From NCBI GenBank assembly GCA_033675265.1, contig JAUJYZ010001309.1, positions 126,001-190,000 on the forward strand: a stretch of DNA of 64,000 nucleotides, written 5' to 3'. The notes under the pieces are model-generated. The model searched no databases. It was not told the origin of the DNA and saw nothing but the letters and a program-made list of their open reading frames with translations. The translations under genes were made by a program, and so were the position numbers. The DNA is from Actinostola sp. cb2023 (lineage: Eukaryota; Cnidaria; Anthozoa; Actiniaria; Actinostolidae). Shown piece by piece: positions 10,305-21,908 of the stretch; the stretch's first letter is position 1, and every line of letters starts with the position of its first letter.

Positions 10305-12935
10305 AATTAATATGAGGTCTGTGTTCTCAAAAGGGACTGTTCTCACACATATAATATAATGTCAGGGGGAAATTACTAGGGGAGTCCATCTTCCCTAATG
10401 ACCTTAGATCCATCAGATTTTTAGCTTGGCTATTTTTAGCAACAAACTATGATTGGTTGGAGGTAAATGACGTCACTTGCAGTAAACATGGCGGATATCT
10501 CCTTCGTCGATGCTGAACATTTTATACCACAGCTACATGTAGTTATAATAAATTAAATTGATATATCGTTTATTATATGGCTATTTTTTGCTTTTAAAAT
10601 ATGTTTTCTGAATTTTTGATATTGTAAGCGGCCGCGCGGTTTTCCGCCATTTATGTAAATAAGAAATCTGCTCAATCAAATTCAAACAAGAAAGTCAACA
10701 CGGAAAACCCGTTCAGTTAAAACCTATCCAATTTATATAACGATTACAAACCGTTCAAAGTTCGCTATTCTACGTGAAATGTCTTCATATAACACCGTAA
10801 GGGATTTATTTCTTTGAAATGGAGCTGTAAAGTTTGAAAAGAGTAAAAAAAAACTTCGCCGGTGAGTCGGACTGACTCAACTCAACATGAAACCAAAACC
10901 TACAACTACAACTACAAGTCTGCTGATTGTCGCTGATATTTGTACTTCCAGTTCTTCGTTTATTGCTTTGAATAATTAGGGAGTATTCACAAGAAAAGAT
11001 GCATCGGAAAAGATTTGCCTACAAATTGGAACATTTGGTCTTTTCGGTCCTAGCCCCTGCGAATCCCTTCGAATTCTTATTCTTCTTTTTTTTCTGTCAG
11101 TTTCTGATTGTTTTTCACTTCGGTATATTAATATTTATATATATAATATGCAATATGTACTTCAGTTGAATTTATATTTTCGATTGACCCCCTCCCCTCC
11201 CCCCCCCCCCCCCCCCCCCCCCCCCACGAAATCCCCAAATCAGTCATAGATTATTGCTTTTATAATTACATGCCGTGATTAATACATCGACATATATAAC
11301 ACTTACTTGTTACATTAATTGTGCATGGAAAAAGGGTTCACCACTGCTTTGCATTGAGTATTTTCACCGCTATCAGTTCCCTCAGATTCATCAGTTTTGT
11401 TTGTGCAACGGCGAAGGCACAAGCTGTGATCTTTAACTATGCTGTGATCAATAGTCATACTAACAACACCAGAGAAGCCTGACACATCATATTTTTGAAT
11501 GCCCAGGAGTTTACATCGAGTCAAAATAATACAATGATCAATAGATATAAATACTAGGAAGAGCTTCGAGGCTGTTGTGTATATACTCTGTATGGGACTC
11601 TATAAAAACTGGCCGAAATACGGTGCGAAAATTTTACGAACTAACATGTATTTGTATCAAAATGTCCATAAAAGAGCGGGCTATGCTAATCCGTAGTTAA
11701 TTTCGTGACTAGGCCTGTGTAGTTTCAATAAAAGCTATTTTTGTGGGCTGACAGGCCAGTTTGAGGTCATGTCACGCCAATTCTCTTGTAAGGTAGACCC
11801 ATTCAACTAAAAAAATACGGTACTTTTTTGCATCGAATTTCAATTATAACCGAATAATATGGTCCACGAAAGATCAAACAAACTAAATCCGTCGTTAACT
11901 TTTTAGTTATGTGCATTTATACGAGGAAAATTGCAAAAAACCTTGAATTTGAGCCCATGTTTGTATGTACTAGAATGTGGGGGCGTGCCAGAGAAATTCT
12001 AGCTGACTACTTGTGACAAATCTTTCCCGATGAATCTATTGATGTTGATTGAAAGTTCTGAATTCGACGAAAAGAGAGGATACGTCGGCCTCGCTTTGCA
12101 AAGAAATGTGCTTGCTTTTGGCCTTGAACTTGAAGCTTGATTCACGATGAACATAGAACAGCTGCTTCAAAAACCTTCTAAAACACGTTCAAAGACGAAA
12201 TATCGTCTAAAACAATCCGTCAAACCAGGAGGGAGGGGGTGACTCTATTGTTCTCGAATTAGCATTTTTCACTTACTCATACCTACCAGTGTGACGTCAC
12301 GGCTCGCTGGAACGAATTTTAATATGGCGGCCAGTCTGGTCTTCTTTATGCCGACTATAAAACGCTCAATATTCTGTTCAGATCTTCGTGTACAGTGTAT
12401 ATGTAAAAAAAAATAGTTTCTAGAGGTATTAATGTGTAAGAATATCTCTATCGAGATAAAAGTAATGCAAGAATTATGTATTTATTCAGTCGGAGTTTTA
12501 GTCTTGATGGTTATCAAAATGGAGACCGAAACATTTCGACCGGGTAAAGATCTCGGCTTTATGGAAAAGCTAAATTAAGTAATGGTTACTTCAAAAAAGG
12601 AGGTTCTACTTAGAAGGTAATAATCATGGACTGTGTTGAATATGGTGGATGTACATGCTCTGGATCTTCGTGGATCTATCAGTAAAATAAATTCCTGAAT
12701 TATTGTGTCTGTTGAATATCGTTTAGACTATTACTCAAAAGAAAGCAACGTTGAATATTAAAATTATTTAAAAAAATGAAAAATAATTTATAATTAGATT
12801 ATTTAACTGGGCCTAGGGCTCAGTGAAAGCTTATCCGTATGCTTTTTTTTACTTTTTCGGTTTTTGAGAAGAAATATGTAAACAATTCCAAAAAAGAAAA
12901 AAAGAAAAAAGAAAAAAAAAAGAAATAATGAAAAA
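10305..12935. other. Intergenic sequence with no recognised gene
   Basis: Unique AT-rich DNA. It contains a C homopolymer tract (about 11189-11226) and a short minus-strand open frame at 11524-11315 with no recognisable domain. I see no transposon ends here. Confidence 0.45.
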
Positions 12936-12937
12936 AA

Positions 12938-13060
12938 AAAGTGTCACGGCTGGGACTCGAACCCTTGACCCACAGGTTCAAAAGAGATGAATGCCGGTAA
13001 TTTATCCAAAAAAAGACCATACTCCCAGACATTATGCTGAGTCACCGTATGTTACGTATA
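12938..13060 (-). repeat. tRNA-related SINE-like sequence (minus strand)
   Basis: On the minus strand GGGTTCGAGTCCC matches a pol III B box and is followed by CAGCCGTGACAC and a T-rich run. A weak A-box-like TGACTCAGCATAATG lies upstream. The fold is too degenerate for a functional tRNA. Confidence 0.45.
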
Positions 13061-13261
13061 GGATGAAGATTTCGGCTTCATCCGCGCTATCGGGCATTAC
13101 ACCAATCAGCTTAGTGATCAAAGAGGGAGGGAACAGTCGGATCCTAGTCCCACTAAATAACTGCCCCGCACCACTAGGCTATCGTGCACGCTTATTGATT
13201 TGGAGGACAAAATAACCTAGTGTATCCTGTGAATCGACTGTCTATTGTTATGCAAATTACT

Positions 13262-13360
13262 ATGGGCCCGTGGCTCGCACTGAAACACAGCGCGTTAGAA
13301 GCACAAGGCCATGCAAGGTCCGGGTTCGATCCCTTGCTGTACCGATTTAAAAAAAAAACA
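13262..13360 (+). repeat. tRNA-related SINE-like sequence (plus strand)
   Basis: GTGGCTCGCACTG resembles an A box and GGGTTCGATCCC is a B box, spaced as in a tRNA-derived head. An A-rich tail follows (13349-13358). It is in opposite orientation to the SINE-like sequence about 300 bp upstream. Confidence 0.5.
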
Positions 13361-13552
13361 ATTTTACTGTTTGTTTTTGTCAGAACATTTTTATACTCAC
13401 GAAAATGATTATTTTAATAATTTAAATAATTTAAAATAATTAAAAAATGTGTTCTCAAAACGGTCTTGTTGACTAACTGAACAGTTCTCATATAATAATT
13501 TATACAAATTCGACTGAGGTCATTTACATCTGTTTCTGATTTATTAGCATTT

Positions 13553-13556
<4 letters not shown>

Positions 13557-13590
<34 letters not shown>

Positions 13591-13606
13591 TAATAATAAT
13601 ATTTAA
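13557..13606. repeat. AAT microsatellite
   Basis: About 50 bp of nearly uninterrupted AAT units. Confidence 0.95.
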
Positions 13607-13732
13607 TATTTATCCAGGGTGACCTAATCAGCACAGAAGTACTGTTATCAAAAAGGGCCCTGTATTACAGCAATTAAATGAATATAAATAATAAAATATT
13701 AAAATACAAAATATATCAGTTACACCTAATTT

Positions 13733-14902
13733 CAAAAACGTTGTCCAATAATAATCAAAAAAGCCAAATAGGATTTCATTAAAAGACAAAAAAGTGCACT
13801 CAAGCTGAACTGTTTCTTTTGTCTTTTTGAATGAATTCGTATTTGGCTATTTGGACACGGGCAACAGGTCACGTAGAGTCAGTATTTTGGGTAATATTTG
13901 TATTTTCCGTATTGGTTTATAAGCTCTCCGAAGCTGTATTTGTCTGTCTGTATTTGTTTCTGGTGACCTTTAGATATCCGAACCCCCAACAGTAATCCGA
14001 ACCCCGACATCTGGTTTTATTTATGACGTCAGCGAAAGACCCGACTACCTAAGAAGGGAGAAGGGTATGCAACAGGCTCTTATGTAAACAAAAATCTTCG
14101 TCCTGAGTTTGTGCAAGAAAAGTCACGTGGGGTGGACAAGTGATGACAGATACACTTTTGGGAGAATCGCAGTGTTAACAGATTTGTATCACAACAAACT
14201 CTTGAAATATAAACGGTCAGTAGCAGTGAAATCAGAATATGTATTTAATCTAAAAGAAATGCTAGAGCTTTATATTTTAGAAGTTGGGGAATACCCAATA
14301 ACATTGTAATCGAGACATGAGGTAAGTAAAACACGGCGGATTCAAATAGAAAGTTACTGATATAAACGGATGACGTATTCCGAACCCTCATCGACTGAAT
14401 TTTGAAAGATTTTCAGGTAGGCATACGTTATTTATTCTTGATTTATCTCGATTGTAGATTATTAGGACATATTTTTCTCTCTGCGGAATACCCAAAATCC
14501 TGATAAACAAAAGATTAATAAGAAACGTAAACAAACTTCGGTAAGTTCCAAAAACGTATCTATCATCACTTGTCCACCCCACGTGATTTTTCTTGCACAA
14601 AGTCAAGACGAAGGAAGAGAGAGGTCTAAGCCAATCAGAAGGTAGGATTCAGGTCTGTTGCATACCCTTCTCCCTTCTTAGGTAGTCGGGTCTTTCGCTG
14701 ACGTCATAAATAAAACCAGATGTCGGGGTTCGGATTACTGTTGGGGGTTCGGATATCTAAAGGTCACCAGAAACAAATACAGACAGACAAATACAGCTTC
14801 GGAGAGCTTATAAACCAATACGGAAAATACAAATATTACCCAAAATACTGACTCTACGTGACCTGTTGCCCGTGATTTGGACAACGTTTTTGAAATGAGG
14901 TG
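13733..14902. mobile_element. Tc1/mariner-type foldback element with TA target duplication
   Basis: The ends are CACCT[A/C]ATTTCAAAAACG followed by TTGTCCAA, in inverted orientation, flanked by TA on both sides. The arms (about 13733-14170 and 14540-14902) are almost identical and include a shared GGGTTCGGATATC-type region. The left arm has an extra segment at about 13750-13850 that is itself palindromic, suggesting a nested MITE. No intact transposase. Small open frames sharing HVGWTSDDRY in both arms are mirror images, not independent genes. Confidence 0.75.
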
Positions 14903-14919
14903 TATATATAAAATACTAA

Positions 14920-14956
14920 TAATAGTAAATAATAGTAATGATAATAATAAATAATA

Positions 14957-14989
<33 letters not shown>

Positions 14990-15059
14990 TGATAATAATA
15001 ATATATAATAATAATAATAATAATAGTAATAATAATAAAAATAATAATAATAAAAATAA

Positions 15060-15121
<62 letters not shown>
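14920..15121. repeat. TAA microsatellite
   Basis: About 200 bp of TAA/AATAAT units, abutting the right end of the foldback element. Confidence 0.95.
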
Positions 15122-15150
15122 TACTGACGTTATTCATACTCTCTTGGGGT

Positions 15151-15426
15151 TCATAGATAATCCAATTTCAGCCGAGTAATCAATTTTTCCGATTGCAGTT
15201 TTTTGTACATGTAACGAGATCCAATGTCAGCCGTTTTAGCCGTTACAACCGCGCGTTTCGGTTCAGCCGTTGAAACGTACTTTTTGCCCCTAAAAGAGAC
15301 GATGATCAACCCCGCCCCTTGAACATCTGACCACTTGTGGAATTTTGAAGATAATTCCGTGAAACTTATAATGAAATGATTCGGGTCTTCGCCTACCCCA
15401 GAATAGGTAGCGGCCTGTGAGGTCAC
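15151..15426 (-). CDS. Hypothetical ORF, 91 aa, unrecognised
   Basis: A non-repetitive minus-strand frame containing DPNHFIISFTELSSKFHKW and RGKKYVST. I do not recognise the family. It ends just before a MITE and could be an exon or a gene fragment. A shadow of non-coding DNA cannot be excluded. Confidence 0.2.
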   Translation of the reverse strand: MTSQAATYSGVGEDPNHFIISFTELSSKFHKWSDVQGAGLIIVSFRGKKYVSTAEPKRAVVTAKTADIGSRYMYKKLQSEKLITRLKLDYL

Positions 15427-15448
15427 CGTAGATCCCTTATTAGACTTA

Positions 15449-16026
15449 AGCCCGGTTCACACGACGACATAAACATAGACATAAACATAAGCATAAGCAT
15501 AAGCATAACACGTGTGAACCGGTGCGACATAAACATAGTCATAAGCATAAACATAAGAAAACAAAACTTGTCCATTCCTTTTGACTATGTTTATGCTTAT
15601 GTCGTTATGTTGCACGTGTGAACCGAAGAAACATAGACATAAGCATAAACAATGCGAGTACTTCTCGATAATGCGAACATTTTGACCAGCGGAAATGCAC
15701 GCACTCGAAAAAAAAGATGGCGGAAGTAGTACAGTTCCTGTCACCTAGCTGTAGCTCACGAACCAGGTTTTCGTATTCTCCCTTATCTATTCTCCTTCAA
15801 AAAACGTTTCCTACCCAAACAGTTCTCTGTTTATCCTGCCGCCGTATATTTCTAATTGATACTATCCGCCTCTTTCTTCGATAACGCAGTAAAAGCGATA
15901 AAAGTTCAAGAGTCCTTCGCCTGTTGAAAGCCGCCATCTTGAATGTGTCAATTTCGCAGCTCGTTACTGCGCATGCGTATGTGCGAAAGCTTATGTCTAT
16001 GTTTATGTCGTCGTGTGAACCAGTCT
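15449..16026. mobile_element. Harbinger-derived MITE with TTA target duplication
   Basis: The ends AGCCCGGTTCACACGACGAC and AGACTGGTTCACACGACGAC (complement strand) are 36-bp TIRs with two mismatches. TTA lies outside both ends (15446-15448 and 16027-16029), as expected for PIF/Harbinger. The TIRs run into repeated ACATAAACATA/GCATAA motifs. The interior keeps a remnant of transposase N-terminal coding (see 15700-15937). Confidence 0.8.
15700..15937 (-). pseudogene. N-terminal fragment of a Harbinger-type transposase
   Basis: Minus-strand reading from an ATG at 15937 gives MAAFNRRRTLELLSLLL, then a basic stretch. After one in-frame TGA it continues EYENLVRELQLGDRN, the conserved N-terminal motif of HARBI1-like transposases. 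The DDE region is missing. This links the surrounding MITE to its parental family. Confidence 0.6.
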
Positions 16027-16037
16027 TTAGGGTAGTA

Positions 16038-16335
16038 TTGAATTGCATGTTCTAACGATCGAGAGAATGCGTGAGAGTGTTCCTAGCTAGGTTCCTCGTA
16101 CATATTTCTAAAAGTTTCCCGCATCCCTTCCTGGTGGTATGTTCAAGTAACTCAGAATATGTCAGTATCCCTTGGTAAGACTTAATAGACTGGACGTTTT
16201 GAATTGCTGTTCTAACGAAGATAAAGCGTGAGAATGTTCCTAGGTTCCTCATACATATTTCTATTTTCCACATCCCTCAGTACGTCCATGGTACGTTCAA
16301 GTAACTCAGAGAATCTGTGAGGACTAGGGTGTTTA
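16038..16335. repeat. Imperfect tandem duplication, about 160 bp
   Basis: Two diverged units share GTTCTAACGA, GAATGTTCCTAG, CATACATATTTCT-like words and GTTCAAGTAACTCAG. No coding potential recognised. Confidence 0.6.
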
Positions 16336-16672
16336 GCAATTGGTTGTACTTTATAATTGTTGCAATTATAGATTTTTGAATCTGCTGCGGAAACACTGTT
16401 GAAATATTTCAAACATAAAACGAAATAAACTTTTACGTGCGAAATTAAACAGCATTTAAATGAGTGTAATTACAATTAGAAACTGATTAACCAAGATTAA
16501 CGGAATGAATCAATTCGTCGATATAGAACTAAAAAATTACATAGCATACGAACTAAATGGGCTCGACGTACCATACGAAATATACACAGTTAAAAGACAC
16601 AATATACATGTATATACCTTAATGTGTGATTCAGTTGAACAAACGAAGAGACGACCACGGATAATCCACTGA

Positions 16673-16924
16673 TGTTACGAATGAGACTGTTCTATGCAGA
16701 ACTTTATTATATCGTTGAACTTCAGCACTAACTTTATCTCTCTCTGAGTCTCTCACTCTCTTGTAAGTTGTAATTATATCAGTATTTATAGCCATCAACT
16801 TGTTGGATTGATTACTAGGAAGGTTATCTAAAGGATTCTGATATTGGTTAACTATTGTGATAGATTGACTAAATTGAAGGAAGGTTATGTCAAGGATTCG
16901 GGGGGCGTTGGCCCTCGCATAACA
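16673..16924 (-). mobile_element. Putative solo LTR
   Basis: The 252-bp segment begins TGTTACGAATGAG and ends CTCGCATAACA, so the ends are TG...CA with a short inverted repeat. On the minus strand it has CTATAAATA followed about 90 bp later by ATAATAAAG, an ordered TATA box and polyadenylation signal as in retroelement LTRs. No clear target duplication was found and no internal region is present. Confidence 0.45.
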
Positions 16925-17025
16925 ATAAATATTTGGTTATACTATTTCAATTAGTTTTAAAACATGTATGTACAACTCACCATCCAGCGTCAACTGAATG
17001 CCGTTTTGTGTCGAATAAATTCTGA

Positions 17026-17334
17026 CTTCTTCTTCTTCTTCTTCTTCTTCTTTTCTTCTTCTTCTTCTTCTTCTTCTTCTTCTTCTTCTTCTTCTTCTTC
17101 TTCTTCTTCTTCTTCTTCTTCTTCTTCTTCTTCTTCTTCTTCTTCTTCTTCTTCTTCTTCTTCTTCTTCTTCTTCTTCTTCTTCTTCTTCTTCTTCTTCT
17201 TCTTCTTCTTCTTCTTCTTCTTCTTCTTCTTCTTCTTCTTCTTCTTCTTCTTCTTCTTCTTCTTCTTCTTCTTCTTCTTCTTTCTTCTTCTTCTTCTTCT
17301 TCTTCTTCTTCTTCTTCTTCTTCTTCTTCTTCTT

Positions 17335-17365
<31 letters not shown>

Positions 17366-17879
17366 TCTTCTTCTTCTTCTTCTTCTTCTTCTTCTTCTTC
17401 TTCTTTTCTTCTTCTTCTTCTTCTTCTTCTTCTTCTTCTTCTTCTTCTTCTTCTTCTTCTTCTTTTCTTCTTCTTCTTCTTCTTCTTCTTCTTCTTCTTC
17501 TTCTTCTTCTTCTTCTTCTTCTTCTTCTTCTTCTTCTTCTTCTTCTTCTTCTTCTTCTTCTTCTTCTTCTTCTTCTTCTTCTTCTTCTTCTTCTTCTTCT
17601 TCTTCTTCTTCTTCTTCTTCTTCTTCTTCTTCTTCTTCTTCTTCTTCTTCTTCTTCTTCTTCTTCTTCTTCTTCTTCTTCTTCTTCTTCTTCTTCTTCTT
17701 CTTCTTCTTCTTCTTCTTCTTCTTCTTCTTCTTCTTCTTCTTCTTCTTCTTCTTCTTCTTCTTCTTCTTCTTCTTCTTCTTCTTCTTCTTCTTCTTCTTC
17801 TTCTTCTTCTTCTTCTTCTTCTTCTTCTTCTTCTTCTTCTTCTTTCTTCTTCTTCTTCTTCTTCTTCTTCTTTCTTCTT

Positions 17880-17909
<30 letters not shown>
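17026..17909. repeat. 884-bp TTC/GAA trinucleotide tract
   Basis: Nearly pure TTC units on the plus strand, with only a few interruptions (an extra T near 17054, 17280, 17405, 17464, 17843 and 17870; an A near 17365). About 290 units. Followed by a short ATT tract. Long open frames encoding poly-S, poly-F, poly-E or poly-K are artefacts of the repeat. Confidence 0.98.
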
Positions 17910-17911
<2 letters not shown>

Positions 17912-18117
17912 ATTATTATTATTATTATCTAGGCTACAAGTCATAAATCAATCGATGTCTAGTTAAAGTCTGATTTCCGATTCGAAGGATCAAACCGATA
18001 GTTCACAGCGGAAGGTAGTTCAAGTGCGTAGACTATGTAACTTGTTGGCTCATGACACGGAAAGTCAATCGAAACAACACAGGGCGAAACAAAAACTTTA
18101 AACATTGATTAATGGTA

Positions 18118-18590
18118 TATTAAAGGTGACGTTAGGAAACTTTACATACCTTTATTCTAAATGATTAAATGTATTAAAGCTATGTATATGTTCATTTAAA
18201 GCATGTTATTAAAGGTTAGTAGTGGAGGCTTTACTACTTTCGCTTAATGGTATGTTAAACATGAGTAAAGGTACCTTGTTAAAGCATAGTTAAATAACTA
18301 TAAAGTTACCTTTATCAACCTTTAATCCTGTTTATTAAACATGATTAAATGGTACATTAATAGGTACCTTTAATTGCCCTTGTAAATCAGTCATAGGTAC
18401 CTTTTATTTCGCTTAATGGTATGTTAAACATGAGTAAAGGTACCTTGTTAAAGCATAGTTAAATAACTATAAAGTTACCTTTATCATCCTTTAATCCTGT
18501 CTATTAAACATGATTAAATGGTACATTAATAGGTACCTTTAATTGCCCTTGTAAATCAGTCATAGGTACCTTTTATTTGCCTTTAAAAAC
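18118..18590. repeat. CACTA left subterminal repeats
   Basis: Two copies of a unit with a period of about 170 bp start at about 18241 and 18410, containing CGCTTAATGG, GAGTAAAGGTACC and TTAATAGGTACCTTTAAT. ATTAAAGGT and its complement recur. CACTA subterminal repeats are known binding sites for element-encoded proteins; that role is inferred here. Confidence 0.75.
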
Positions 18591-18599
18591 TGCATAAAA

Positions 18600-19040
18600 T
18601 ATTTAAATTACCAACCATATTTTATATGCACCCTCTAGATGTCATTATTTCATCACAGATCAGAGCTTCAGTATTTCATATCGAACCGGCAAAAGAAACA
18701 AATGTACCCTCCCACAATAATAAAACAATGAAACGGGAATGAAATGAAAATAAAGAGAGGCAGAAATTGGTTTCAAAATTAGTTGAATTTATTGACTTTA
18801 TAAAGGTAACATCATGGTTCTAATATTAAAGTGATAATTAAAATGATTAAACGCTTACTACTATTTGTATTAAAATACTTATACAATTTATTAGTTACAA
18901 ATGGTCTGTGCAGTAGAAACTGTAAAATAATCTTGAAAACAAATATAAAGACTGTCATGTTTGTACTTTGAAAAGATTAGTTACAACATTTTCATTGCAA
19001 AGAATGTCAACATAAATCATTTATTTTATCAAATATATCA
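18600..19040. other. CACTA interior, no recognised gene
   Basis: AT-rich sequence downstream of the accessory gene's stop codon; nothing recognised. Confidence 0.4.
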
Positions 19041-19047
19041 AAGATAT

Positions 19048-19303
19048 ATAGTCATTCTCGAGGAGGTTGTCTGCTTACAAATATACATTTATACATATAC
19101 ACTGTAAGTACAAAATGCAGGTTAATTTTTAGCCTATAACAATGTCTACTATTATGGGATGCTAGTGAACAATATATATTTTCAAACATCCCATAATAGT
19201 AAGCGTTGTGATTGGACAAAAACATTCATCAGTTGTACTTACAGGATATATGTATAAATGTATATTTGAGAGCGGACAACGTTCTTGAGAATGACTATAA
19301 AAG
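19048..19303. repeat. Inverted-repeat (MITE-like) hairpin
   Basis: The arm starting AGTCATTCTCGAG at about 19051 is complementary to the arm ending TTGAGAATGACT at about 19303. ACTATTATGGGATG at about 19148 pairs with CATCCCATAATAGT at 19187. Arms are about 110 bp. Palindromic element of unknown superfamily inside the CACTA element. Confidence 0.65.
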
Positions 19304-19388
19304 TGCATTGAAATATGTATCAATTTTATATCACTTAAAATCATCATCAATCATAACAAATAATAATATCTAATAAATAATAATTATA

Positions 19389-21877
19389 TCAAAGGCAAGC
19401 CCAGTCTGGGCAATTGTCTGGTTTTCTTCTCTGTGAAGGATAACCGTTTCTTCTTGGAGTAACTCTTCGTTTCACTAAATCAGGCAAAGAAGACTTATGA
19501 TGCTTATCAAGAGACTTCTTTGCCTTTTTTAGTTCTTGGCTCTCCCAATTTAGAGGCTTGACTACATATGCAATTGTTTTGTAGGGAGGCTCCTCCTCTG
19601 CCTCACTCTCTTCACTAGAGACGTAATCGATGGTAAGACATTGTGAAAACTTTGTCTTTTTCTCAGTACTCCAAGACAACTTGGTCTCCAGACTTTTGGC
19701 TCGTCTTCCCAGTTTCTGTAGAGAAATACACTGTTAATATAAACTAAGGCTGAAATTGTAGGTTACTTAGCATGTTTGTCTGTACAAGTTTTGTGTTGTT
19801 TTTGTCAGTTCAAAATCAAATGTAATCATGACCAGCCCCGGCGCCAAAATATCTGTCGTAACAGGGGTTCTGTTTTTAAACAGGCATTTATTTGTAGGTT
19901 AAATGAAGAATAACCAATACGACGTAGAATATTTCGGATTTAATTTTGCACAATATTTCGACTAGCCATACTAGTCTTCATCAGGTGCATATGAGATTTT
20001 ACAAGTGACTTGACTATATATAATGGTAAAAAGGAAATGACGTTTTAGTATATGATATGATAGCGAGAGATAAGTAACGGTGTAACTGATTAGTAGGTTT
20101 CATCGCGTTTATTAAGGCCATTAGGTTCAAGAGTGTTAGCACGTGTTATGAGATAAGCTTCTTTGGCTTTGCGAATAGCATCACGAGAAGAGAAAATTTG
20201 TTCTAAAGGAATTAAAAGGATATTAGATGCAGAGTGGTCAGGGTTAGATAGAAAATGTTCAGATGCAGTAGTGGGTTTGGATTTACTAGAAGGTTTGTCA
20301 ACTGTCCTACGATGTTCGTTGAAGCGGTCTTTGAGTCTACGTTTGGTTTCACCAATGTACTGTTTGTGACATTTAGTACATTGAATCATGTAAATTACGT
20401 TTTTTGTGTTACAGTCCATGTGTGTAGTAATGGTTCTGGTTTCACCCGTAGAAGTAAAAGTATATTGGGTGCAGTTATCGGAAATGTAAGGGCAAGTTAA
20501 ACAGTTTTGTCCACAACGAAAATAACCTGGATTGTGATTGGAAGCAGTGTTGGAGTTATCTGACGGTAGTTTGGATTTGACTAGCAAATCACGTAGATTG
20601 GATGAACGTCGGAAGGCTACTAAAGGGCGTTGGGGGAAAATGGTTTTGCAACGCACGGAGGAATGTAGAAGGTCAAAATGTTTCTTAAAGATAGGAAACA
20701 TAGATGGAAGTGATGGATTATAGGTGACTATAAAGGGAATTCGGTGAGAGGAATTAGATTTCTGTCTAGGTTGTAGAGCAAGATTGCGAGGGATGTCAGC
20801 AGCGCGTTTAGTTTGTTTAGTGAGAAAGTCACGGCTGTAACCTCGTTTAAGGAGATAGGAGATAAGTTCAGAGGTACGGTTTTTAAAAGCTTCCTCAGTG
20901 GAACAAATTCGTCTGAGACGGAGAGCTAAGCTGAAAGGAATGGCTTTTTTAGTATGACTAGGATGACAAGATGAAAAAAGCAGATGCTGATAATAAACGC
21001 GATGAAACCTACTAATCAGTTACACCGTTACTTATCTCTCGCTATCATATCATATACTAAAACGTCATTTCCTTTTTACCATTATATATAGTCAAGTCAC
21101 TTGTAAAATCTCATATGCACCTGATGAAGACTAGTATGGCTAGTCGAAATATTGTGCAAAATTAAATCCGAAATATTCTACGTCGTATTGGTTATTCTTC
21201 ATTTAACCTATTTCTTAATTTGCGAACCAGTTAGATCATTGTTTGATCCGACGTATACCAGTGGAGTGTTGTTCGTGGCCGCTCATTTATAAACTTATTT
21301 ATTTGTAGTATCATTCATCATGTCCACCCACAATGAACCCTGCTATAGCAGTGTCAATAGACCGAAAAATCGCTTTGTTATATTGGGAGTTCATTACCTT
21401 ATTTAAACAATCAACTGATTTATTCAGGGTTGATATTCAATCCTGGTTTCTGGTCATTACTGCATTTATTTACCTCGTTTTTTTCTGTTTTGTCTTCGGC
21501 ATGTTTGATTATGTGCCGCATTATGGCCAGATGCTTTCCTTTTTGCAGAGGCCACCAAAGATCGCATATAGGTTTTTAGAGCAGCTATAAGAATAACAAA
21601 AGAACCTTACAATGTGGCTTAAACAGCTCTCAAAAGCTGTCGGTTTGTTTATGTAAGGGAGTAAGTCTTGAAATACAACAATAAAATCACATATCTTACT
21701 TCTCATTTGTAACACAGTCCAAGGGCACTTTGCCTCTCCACCATAGGCATGGTAAATGTCATCTCTAACCCGATGGAAGAGTGACAGATTTTGTTCTGAA
21801 TCTTGGCTTTTAAAATAGAAAGAAGATTATAATTAATAATAATTGCAATTAAAATATTTAAACTAATGGATCGTTTT

Positions 21878-21908
<31 letters not shown>

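Larger units (their letters stand above)
19898..21296 (-). mobile_element. Truncated Penelope-like element with inverted terminal repeats
   Basis: A 12-bp direct repeat ATTTATTTGTAG flanks it (19886-19897 and 21297-21308). The ends are inverted copies of about 215 bp (about 19896-20111 and 20998-21209), with an extra 87 bp at the right. Between them, on the minus strand, is a GIY-YIG endonuclease reading frame. Inverted pLTR arrangements, truncation and hammerhead motifs in the pLTR are known traits of Penelope-like elements. The reverse transcriptase domain is absent, so this is a 5'-truncated, dead copy in an intron of the accessory gene. Confidence 0.8.

Noticed and set aside
12938..13345. 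Intact tRNA genes
   Set aside because: B boxes are good but acceptor and anticodon stems do not fold and the A boxes are poor; better read as SINE-like.
16964..17944. Long poly-S/F/L and poly-E/K frames
   Set aside because: Translations of the TTC/GAA tract.
20163..20723. Plus-strand ORFs over the GIY-YIG region
   Set aside because: They are shadows of the minus-strand Penelope-like frame, whose GIY-YIG motif is clear.
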